DNA of 5,766 nt, taken from positions 1 through 5,766 of the forward strand of contig QHYA01000268.1 of NCBI GenBank assembly GCA_003223995.1, written 5' to 3'. Both the position numbers and the translations under genes were made by a program. Shown in pieces: positions 1-5,766 of this stretch. The stretch's first letter is position 1. Each line of letters opens with the position of its first letter. The notes beneath the pieces were generated by a model. That model ran no database searches and was not told the DNA's origin. It was given only the letters and a program-made list of their open reading frames with translations. This stretch comes from Acidobacteriota bacterium. Its GTDB lineage: Bacteria; Acidobacteriota; Polarisedimenticolia; QHYA01.

Positions 1-1231
1 CCGAGCCCACCAGGAAGCCGAAGTCCTTGAGTCCCTTGTACTCGGTGACGCACATGGCGTAGAAGGTCCCCGCCGAGGTGATGGCCCCCGTGAAGACGCC
101 AAAGGCGGTGGTCCCCATCATCAGGCGCAGCGCCTCCTCGAGGCTGCGCCCCGCCTGGCGCTCCTCCACGTACCGGGCATACATGACGATGGTGAAGTCG
201 GTACCCAGTCCCATGAGCATGGCCCAGAATCCCGTGGTCGCAGAATTGATGTGCCCCAGGAACAGATAGGCCACTGCCAGGGTCAGGAACTGTCCCACCA
301 GTAGAGGGACCGAGGAATAGAGGATGGCTCCGACGCGGCGGTAGCAGAAGGCGTAGAGCACGACGATGACCAGAAAGGAGAGCGTGCCGTTGCGGGTCAT
401 GTCCTGGCGGATCAGGTTGCTGTCCTCCATGGCGATGACATAGCCGCCGCCGTAGGAGACCTCCGGCAACCCCGAGCTCTTCGGGTCCTCTTTCAGCAGA
501 TCCTCGGAAGCCTTCCTCTGCGCCTTGCGGACCTGTTCCATCAGAGTCCTGGTGAAGTACACGTCCTGCGGGGGCTTCACCGGCTTGGCGATCAACAGCA
601 GCGCTCCGCCATCGGGCGAGAGGTAATAGCCGCTCTCCAGGTCCACCTTCAGAGCGCCCTTGCTGCGCAGCACCTCCCTGAGGAGCAACGGGCTGATCCA
701 GAAGGGGTCTTCCTGGAGGATCTTCTTGACCACGAAGGAGGATGGCCCCGAGAGCTGCTGGGCGTTCTCCTTCACGCGGCGGCGGATCCCCTCGTCGCTG
801 AAGCGGGCCTCCAGTTCGGGAAGCTTGGCCGGCGGGAGGAACAAGAGCTCGTTCTTGCGGAAGAACTCAAAGAAGGGGCCCGAGGTGTCCAGCCGGTGCT
901 CCACGTAGCGAATGTCGGGGATCCGCAGCAGCCTGGCCGCGAGCAGGTCGGCGTATTCCTGCAGGTCCTCGGCGGTCTGCCCCTTCTGCGCCTCCAGGAC
1001 CACCAGGAGGTAGTCGAGGCCTCCAAAATCATTGAGGGCGTTGCGAAAGGTGTTGATGGGACGATTCTCCCGGGGGAGCAGGGCGAGGATGTCGCCGTCG
1101 AGGGTCAGCTTGCTGCCCAGGAAGATCGAAATGGCCACCAGGAAGAGGGTCCAGAGGAACACGCGGCGGTGATGGGTCCTGGCAAACTCCTCGATGCGCA
1201 GGAATAGCCCCTGCTTGACCGAACCCTTCAC
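1..1231 (-). CDS. RND superfamily exporter, MMPL/HpnN-like, N-terminal part (runs off left edge)
   Basis: Reading leftward from a GTG at 1231 gives 410 uninterrupted codons up to base 1, so only the N-terminal half of a protein normally around 800-900 residues is present. The start is supported by GGGAGGA (bases 1238-1244 on the minus strand) six bases upstream. Visible layout: cytoplasmic N-terminus, TM1 at about residues 24-40, a large extracytoplasmic domain of about 240 residues, then TM2 (about 282-298), TM3 (302-326), TM4 (333-353) and TM5 (373-395). TM4 carries GLGTDFTIVMYARYVEER; its Asp345 sits where RND/MMPL pumps have the proton-relay aspartate. By family knowledge such inner-membrane proteins use proton-motive force to move lipids or hydrophobic compounds; HpnN (hopanoid transport) is one relative. 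No hopanoid or lipid gene is visible here, so the substrate is unknown. The family call is firm, the subfamily tentative. Confidence 0.88.
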   Translation of the reverse strand, partial: MKGSVKQGLFLRIEEFARTHHRRVFLWTLFLVAISIFLGSKLTLDGDILALLPRENRPINTFRNALNDFGGLDYLLVVLEAQKGQTAEDLQEYADLLAARLLRIPDIRYVEHRLDTSGPFFEFFRKNELLFLPPAKLPELEARFSDEGIRRRVKENAQQLSGPSSFVVKKILQEDPFWISPLLLREVLRSKGALKVDLESGYYLSPDGGALLLIAKPVKPPQDVYFTRTLMEQVRKAQRKASEDLLKEDPKSSGLPEVSYGGGYVIAMEDSNLIRQDMTRNGTLSFLVIVVLYAFCYRRVGAILYSSVPLLVGQFLTLAVAYLFLGHINSATTGFWAMLMGLGTDFTIVMYARYVEERQAGRSLEEALRLMMGTTAFGVFTGAITSAGTFYAMCVTEYKGLKDFGFLVGS

Positions 1232-1476
1232 CCGGAATCCTCCCGGCCTCGACGTCTCTCGAGGGGAATTCGCCGGCGCCGGCGGGAGCGACAAGCTGGC
1301 GGGGCGAAAGAGGCGGAGATTGTCCAGCAAAAGACTCGGCGGAGCAAGCGCCGGATTTTGCGGCGGAACCCCCGGTGGATGCCGGGCGGGGTTTCGGAAT
1401 ACTCTTAGGAGGGGCAGGGTTGGCCATGTTGTCAAACGTGCGAAACGACGGAACCGATTCGAAAGGAGAAGGCGTG
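1232..1476. promoter_or_regulatory. Divergent intergenic region between exporter and nitroreductase
   Basis: This 245-base gap separates two genes reading away from each other, so promoters for both should lie here. The ribosome sites are clear: GGGAGGA (1238-1244, minus) for the exporter and AAGGAG (1463-1468, plus) for the nitroreductase. A perfect TTGACA lies on the minus strand at 1430-1435, but nothing close to TATAAT follows at 16-18 bases. I could not find a convincing -10 in either direction, and no obvious regulator operator was recognised. The regulatory role is inferred from gene arrangement only. Confidence 0.4.
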
Positions 1477-2073
1477 ATGATGGAGAAGCCCGCAGCGAGT
1501 GAGGTTCCCATCACTTCGCTTCTGGCGCGGCGCTGGAGTCCGCGGTCCGTGGACCGCCGGGAGGTGGAGCCGGGAAAGCTGCGTGTCCTGCTGGAAGCGG
1601 CGCGCTGGGCCCCCTCCTGCTTCAACGACCAGCCCTGGCACTATCTGATTTTCGACCACCGAGATACTGCCGCGCGGGAAGCGGCGAGATCCTGCCTGGT
1701 GGGAGGCAATGCCTGGGCCCTGCAGGCGCCGGTGCTCCTCCTTTCGGTGGCCCGGGAGAGCTTCGCCCATGACGGCAAGCCCAACCGGCACGGCCAGCAC
1801 GATGTGGGGCTCGCCTCGGAGAATCTCGTGCTCCAAGCCACCGATCTGGGGCTCGTGGCGCACCAGATGGCGGGATTCGACGCGGCCAAGGCCCGGTCGC
1901 TCTTTCAGATCCCCGAGGGGTTCACACCCATGGCGATGATCGTCCTGGGATATCCGGGAAGGCTCGAAGACCTGCCGCCGGCCCTCCAGGAGCGGGAGAA
2001 GGCGCCGCGCGTCCGCAGGCCGCTAGAGGATTGGGCGTTCGCGGGAAAGTGGGGCAACCCTTTCCACCCGTGA
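1477..2073 (+). CDS. Nitroreductase-family FMN-dependent oxidoreductase, complete
   Basis: A 198-residue protein from ATG 1477, a usual length for compact nitroreductases. Family motifs appear in order: RRWSPRS at residues 18-24 (N-terminal FMN-phosphate contact), WAPSCFNDQPWHY at 44-56 (canonical APS-x-x-N-x-QPW flavin-binding stretch), GKPNRH at 100-105, GLASENLVLQATDLGLVAHQ at 111-130 (central helix), and PEGFTPMAMIVLGYPG at 146-161. The family uses FMN and NAD(P)H to reduce nitro compounds, quinones or related acceptors in the cytoplasm; the substrate of this member cannot be read from sequence. The frame is open upstream to a GTG at 1375 and an ATG at 1426. I prefer 1477 because AAGGAG lies eight bases before it and the conserved domain starts soon after. 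A second ATG follows directly at 1480. Single gene, divergent from the exporter and convergent with pckG. Confidence 0.92.
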   Translation: MMEKPAASEVPITSLLARRWSPRSVDRREVEPGKLRVLLEAARWAPSCFNDQPWHYLIFDHRDTAAREAARSCLVGGNAWALQAPVLLLSVARESFAHDGKPNRHGQHDVGLASENLVLQATDLGLVAHQMAGFDAAKARSLFQIPEGFTPMAMIVLGYPGRLEDLPPALQEREKAPRVRRPLEDWAFAGKWGNPFHP

Positions 2074-2078
2074 GATGA

Positions 2079-2097
2079 GGGCCGGTCAGGCCGGCCC
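2079..2097. terminator. Perfect hairpin between convergent stop codons, possible bidirectional terminator
   Basis: GGGCCGG (2079-2085), loop TCAGG, CCGGCCC (2091-2097) form a perfect 7-bp all-G/C stem. It lies just after the nitroreductase stop (2071-2073) and includes the pckG stop (2086-2088, minus) in its loop. No T-run follows on either strand, so it is not a classic intrinsic terminator. Its place between converging genes makes a termination or RNA-end-stabilising role plausible, but this is inference. Confidence 0.4.
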
Positions 2098-3701
2098 ATG
2101 GACGGCGCCCTGGATCGACAGGCGCCTCGCCAGGGCCCGGTGCTCATCCCATATTTCGGCCGGCATCCGGTCGCCGAATTTTTCCAGGAATGGCTGCTGG
2201 CTCTCCAGCGCCCCGAGCCACTGTGCGGGATCCACCGAGAGCAGCTCGTCCACGGCGGCTCGGGAAAGGTTGAGCCCGTCCAGGTCCAGGCCGGAGGCGG
2301 GCGGCAGAAAGCCGATGGGAGTCTCCCGGGCTTCGCCCCGCTCATCGCACCTCTGGATAATCCACTGCAGCACCCGGAGGTTTTCCCCAAACCCCGGCCA
2401 CAGGAATCTCCCGTCCTCTCCCCTGCGGAACCAGTTCACGCGAAAAATGCGGGGCGGCCGGGTCAGTCGGCGCCTCGCTCCCAGCCAGTGCCCGAAGTAG
2501 TCCGCCATGTTGTAGCCGCAGAAAGGGAGCATCGCGAACGGATCCCGGCGCACCACTCCGACTTGCCCGGTGGCGGCCGCGGTGGTCTCGGAGGAGAGGG
2601 TCGCCCCCAGGAATGTCCCGTGCTGCCAATTGAAGCTTTCGTAGACCAGCGGAATGACCGAGGCTCTTCGGGACCCGAAGAGTATGGCGCCGATCGGCAC
2701 GCCCCGGGGGTTGTCCCACTCCGGCGAGTAGCTGGGGCATTGGTGGATGTCGAAAGTGAACCGGCTGTTCGGATGGGCGGCGGGGTGGGGGCTCGCCTGT
2801 GTCCAGGGTTCTCCCTTCCAGTCCAGGCACTCGGAGGGAGGATCTTCCAATCCTTCCCACCAGACGGTGCCGTCCTTCTTCAGCGCCACATTGGTGAAGA
2901 GGGTGTCCTTCCGCACCGCCGTCGCGGCGTTGGGATTGGACTTCATGCTGGTCCCCGGAGCGACCCCGAAGAAGCCGGCTTCGGGGTTGACGGCGTAAAG
3001 CCGTCCATCGGCTCCGGGCCGTAGCCAGGCGATGTCGTCTCCCACCGTACAGACCCGCCACCCCTTGAACCGTTCCGGCGGCACAAGCATGGCCAGGTTC
3101 GTCTTGCCGCAGGCGCTGGGGAATGCTCCGCAGAGGTAGGTGATCTTTCCGGCGGGATCCTCCACTCCCACGATGAGCATGTGCTCCGCCAGCCACCCCT
3201 GCTCCCGTCCCAGAACGCTGGCGAGGCGCAGCGCCAGGCATTTCTTGGAGAGCAGCGCGTCATGAGCCCCATATTCAGGACCACGTAGAGGGAGTCGGTG
3301 ATCTGCACCCCTATTTTGCTGAACGGGGAGCCGGCGGGCCCCATGAGGAACGGGATCACATAGAGTGTCCGGCCACGCATGCAGCCGTCGAAGATGGCCC
3401 CCACCCGTCGGTAGGCCTCGCCCGGATCCAACCAGTTGTTGGTCGGTCCGGCGTCCTCCTTCCGGGCGCAGCAGATGAACGTGAGCCCCTCGGTGCGGGC
3501 CACATCGTTGGGGTGGCTGCGGTGCAGGGAGCACCCCGGAAAGGCGTGCGGATTGAGAGGCAGCAGCTCTCCGCAGGCGAGGGCCTCCGCGGTGAATCGC
3601 TCCCGCTCCTCGCGACTGCCGTCGCATTCGATGACGCTGTCAGGCTTGCAAAGCCGCGCGCACTCATCCACCCACTCGGCTAGCGTCCGATTGGTCTCCA
3701 A
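2086..3701 (-). pseudogene. pckG: GTP-type phosphoenolpyruvate carboxykinase with internal deletion and frameshift
   Basis: PEPCK converts oxaloacetate and GTP to PEP, GDP and CO2 in the cytosol (gluconeogenesis). The N-terminal piece (3701-3255, 149 codons) carries DVART, KEDAGPTNNW, GCMRGRT, YVIPF and ITDS, ending in MTR. A different frame continues at 3258 for 390 residues: LLSKKC and AEHML (Mn-ligand Lys and His), FPSACGKTNLAM (P-loop with reactive Cys), VGDDIAW (Mn-ligand Asp), FFGVAPGT, HPNSRF, FGSRR, and VNWFRR...FLWPGFGEN (nucleotide-binding loop). In the family about 60 residues lie between MTR and LLGKK, including the YGGN substrate-site Tyr; here these blocks abut at 3255-3260, so DNA is missing and the frame changes. 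The retained 539 residues plus about 60 give the normal length near 600. Start: TTG 3701 has GGGGGAG eight bases upstream; ATG 3752 lacks a ribosome site. Everything else is well conserved, so the break is recent or an assembly error. Confidence 0.9.
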
Positions 3702-3956
3702 CGTCCCTGCTCCCCCGTGAAAGCGCCCCCGAAGAAGGCACAAAACGGCCATAGTGAAATGCCGCTATTTTACTCCCATCCCTGCGCGAATGCGCCGTCG
3801 GGAGAGGGTTGGAGGGCGCGACCGCCGAGATGGAGGGGCGCTGCCTACGGAATGACGGCCCAAGGGGCGACGATTCTGGGGGATGTCTCGGAAACCCACC
3901 GGCGAGCCCCTGTTGCCGGGGCAGGACTTTCACCTGCTGGATCAACACGCCTCTAG
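3702..3956. other. Intergenic region with small imperfect repeats; no gene recognised
   Basis: This 255-base gap lies upstream of pckG and downstream of the peptidase/TPR gene, both on the minus strand. Short open frames on both strands show no recognisable protein. It contains two similar G-rich units, GGAGGGCGCG (3811-3820) and GGAGGGGCGC (3832-3841), 21 bases apart, and the hairpin segment described separately at 3890-3950. The leader and promoter of pckG should be here; TAAAAT at 3767-3772 (minus) is a possible -10 but has no matching -35. Confidence 0.5.
3890..3950 (-). other. Paired hairpins resembling a fragment of a bacterial group II intron domain I
   Basis: On the minus strand, just after the peptidase/TPR stop, the sequence reads GCAGG-TGAAAGT-CCTGC (3937-3921) and then GCCCC-GGCAACA-GGGGC (3922-3906), two adjacent stem-loops sharing a base or two at their border. 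The first resembles the AGGTGnnAGTCCT stem-loop common in the 5' part of bacterial group II introns. No reverse transcriptase frame, domain V hairpin or intron boundary is visible, so at most this is a remnant. It could instead be an ordinary transcript-end structure or chance. The hairpins are seen; the intron link is from memory of the family pattern and weak. Confidence 0.25.
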
Positions 3957-5748
3957 TCACGGCGCCGGCCTTTTCGTGGGCCCGACCCTTTGTTTGAGGC
4001 TCGTGAGCATCTGCTCGATACGGGTACGGAGCTCTGGGTCTTGCACCTCGGGCAGCAGCTTTTCCAGGCTCACCGTGGCCCCAGCATAATCCTGTGCGTT
4101 TGCCCGTTTCACGGCCTGGTTGAAAACATCGATCTGGGCTGGAAGATTGACCTGCGCGCGCGTCTGCGCTATCGCCTCCTCGAGGCGCTTCCGGCTCTCG
4201 GGATCGGTAGTGTCTTTCAGGGACTTTTCGAGCGTCTCGATGTACGACCGCTTGCGTTGCTCGAAGAGGGCTTCGTCCGGAGGAACTGCCGAAGTTTTCC
4301 CGGGATTGTCCTCAGTCGATTCTGCGTCCTTAGGCCTGTGGACACTGTCATAGGCTTCCAGCCCCAGCCTCGCCCATCGGATCGCCCCCTCGTCTTTGTG
4401 GGGAGCGATGACCTTGTCGAAGAGTGCCTGGGCCGCGCTGCGATTCTCCGACTTCATATATAGATAGAAGAGATTCATGGTGACATCGAGCCGGGACGGG
4501 AGGAGTTGCCTTGCCTTCTCGAGCGCTTCTATCCCCGCCTTCAGGTCGCCCCCAGGCAGATCGGCGAGGTTTCCCAGCTCCGCATAGGCCTCTGCGAACG
4601 TGGGACGAAGCTTGATGGCCCGGTTGAGAAGCTCTCGGGCGCGACGGCAGGTTTCTTCCGGGATCTCGGGTCCACTCTCTCCGACGGTACGCTCGCCTTC
4701 CTTGCGCCGGAGGACCGCCCGCGCGTTCCAGTCGCAGCGCCTCTCGGAGATGGGCTTCGGCATCCGGGAGCCGCTCCTCTTGGAGGTGAAAGAGCAATTC
4801 CCCGAGCCGGGCCAGCGACTCCCCGCGGCTCATGGATCTGACCTTGGCCCTATCGTCCACCCGGAACTTGTCGGTAAATGTGATCTGAGAGTAGTTGAAC
4901 CGCCCACGGGACACGTACCCTTGAAGTTCCTTTTCCAGGGTCTCCAAGGGGATGTGAAAGGCGGCCTGAATCGATGCCTCCACCGGGAGCCCCTGGATGA
5001 TTCCATCGAGGAACTTCCCGGCCTGGCCGCGGCGGTCGGGGCCGTTGGCAAGAAGGTAGTGCACCAGCGCCCAGGACTGAGCGTAGAAGGTACCGCCGCG
5101 GGTTACCTCCGTGTAGAAATCAGGATTGTAGTCTTGTTCGAGGAGCAGCTTGAGTGGAATGAGACTGTGGAAGGAGAGCCACTGCACGTGTCCCGCAACG
5201 GGCCTGCCGATGGAGGCTTGCCTTTCGTCGCCGACGAAGGTGCTGTAATACTCGGCCAGCCCTTCGTTGAACCATGCGGGGACCACGGAGAGATTGTTGT
5301 TAATAAACTGATGCGTGAACTCGTGGTAGATGGTGGGACGAGGATCCTCATTCCAGATGGCCGTCATGGTGATATAGTTGGCATCCCACCCCGCGTGAAA
5401 CATCCCGGAAACCTCCGCGAGCTTTCCGCCCACTCTGAGGTTGTAGGAATTGAAGCTTTCTTTGTTCCTAAAAATGAAGATAAGATTGGGCTGCGGAGAG
5501 TCGATTTGCAGGTTCGACTGGAAGGCTGAGAGTACCGCCCGGAAACGCTCGAGGCTCTTGCCCAGATCCAGAGCGCGTTTTTCAGGGGCGTTGGAAAAGA
5601 TTGTGAAGTGGGCCGTCTCGATCTGAATCCAGTCATCCTTTTCCGGGGGAAGCGATGCTTCCGCCCCGGCGGCAGCATTCGCTTGCCGCCATGCCGGGAT
5701 TGCCAGGAGAAGCGCGGAGAAGAGGACGGTTGAGCAAGCGCGGGTCAT
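3957..5748 (-). pseudogene. Exported gluzincin-like peptidase (peptidase-MA type) with TPRs, frame broken in the TPR region
   Basis: From ATG 5748: a signal peptide at residues 1-25 (MTR, a hydrophobic run ending IPAW, then ANA cleavage) implies export. The mature part begins with DDWIQIETAHFTIFSN, typical of these proteins, then HEFTH at 142-146 and NEGLAEYY at 161-168, giving HEXXH-x15-E (zinc ligands His142, His146, Glu162 by analogy with gluzincins). A helical region leads to a TPR-like repeat (DAEAHLREALRLE, to about residue 341). There the frame changes: the remaining TPRs (ARELLNRAIKLRPTFAEAY, then GIEALEKARQLLP) and a C-terminal block (NQAVKRANAQDYAGA) run in another frame from about 4727 to the stop at 3957. 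Joined, it would be about 597 residues. An upstream TTG at 5763 is also in frame and the frame is open to the window edge, so the start is moderately certain. G+C is locally below that of pckG (43-48% in some 60-base stretches). Substrate unknown; TPRs suggest protein contacts. Confidence 0.8.
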
Positions 5749-5766
5749 TGCTATTCCAGACAACGG

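Noticed and set aside
1430..1435. Perfect TTGACA on the minus strand as a -35 for the exporter
   Set aside because: No TATAAT-like hexamer lies 16-18 bases downstream; the nearest weak candidates are more than 20 bases away.
1029..1625. 198-codon minus-strand open frame spanning the exporter start and the nitroreductase
   Set aside because: It overlaps two well-supported genes in other frames, is rich in Pro, Arg and Ser with no recognisable domain, and is a typical high-GC shadow frame.
2098..3024. 308-codon plus-strand open frame opposite pckG
   Set aside because: The antisense strand encodes highly conserved PEPCK motifs throughout; this frame shows low-complexity Pro/Gly/Arg composition and no family motifs.
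3255..3260. Programmed frameshift in pckG
   Set aside because: A frameshift would not restore the roughly 60 residues that are absent between the MTR and LLSKK blocks.
3767..3772. TAAAAT as the pckG -10 box
   Set aside because: It is a good -10 match and would favour the TTG 3701 start, but no -35-like hexamer is found at normal spacing in this high-GC context, so it is not listed as a promoter.
4700..4730. Programmed ribosomal frameshift joining the peptidase and TPR halves
   Set aside because: No slippery heptamer, no run of identical bases and no reason in the family for recoding; deletion or assembly error is simpler.
4600..5529. 309-codon plus-strand open frame opposite the peptidase/TPR gene
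   Set aside because: The minus strand carries the signal peptide, HEFTH and NEGLAEYY motifs; the plus frame is antisense shadow.

Overview
The window is a high-GC bacterial segment (roughly 60-65% G+C, some 60-base stretches near 75%) with four protein genes and no RNA gene, CRISPR array or complete mobile element. GTP-type PEP carboxykinase, an MMPL/RND exporter and a secreted peptidase-MA/TPR protein together suggest a soil or sediment lineage such as Acidobacteriota. That assignment is inference from gene content; no phylogenetic marker is present.

Layout. Bases 1-1231 (minus) are the N-terminal 410 codons of an RND/MMPL membrane exporter that runs off the left edge. After a 245-base divergent gap, 1477-2073 (plus) is a complete FMN-dependent nitroreductase-family protein. 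It converges, with stop codons only 12 bases apart, on a GTP-type phosphoenolpyruvate carboxykinase (pckG) at 2086-3701 (minus), which is broken. A 255-base gap follows, containing a short segment that resembles part of a group II intron. Bases 3957-5748 (minus) encode an exported HEXXH peptidase-like protein with C-terminal TPRs, also broken by a frame change.

The most notable observation is that two adjacent same-strand genes are both interrupted. In pckG the two conserved halves abut at 3255-3260, with about 60 universally present residues missing and a frame change. This cannot be a one-base sequencing slip. In the peptidase/TPR gene the frame changes near 4700-4730 inside the TPR region, with no homopolymer there and probably with TPR sequence missing. 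The other two genes look intact over what is visible. Real decay, strain-variant misassembly and an unknown deletion process all fit; reads would decide.

The genes do not form an obvious pathway. Exporter and nitroreductase are divergent and may share a control region. The peptidase/TPR gene and pckG are in tandem but 255 bases apart, so an operon is uncertain. I see no convincing undescribed defence, mobile or biosynthetic system here.
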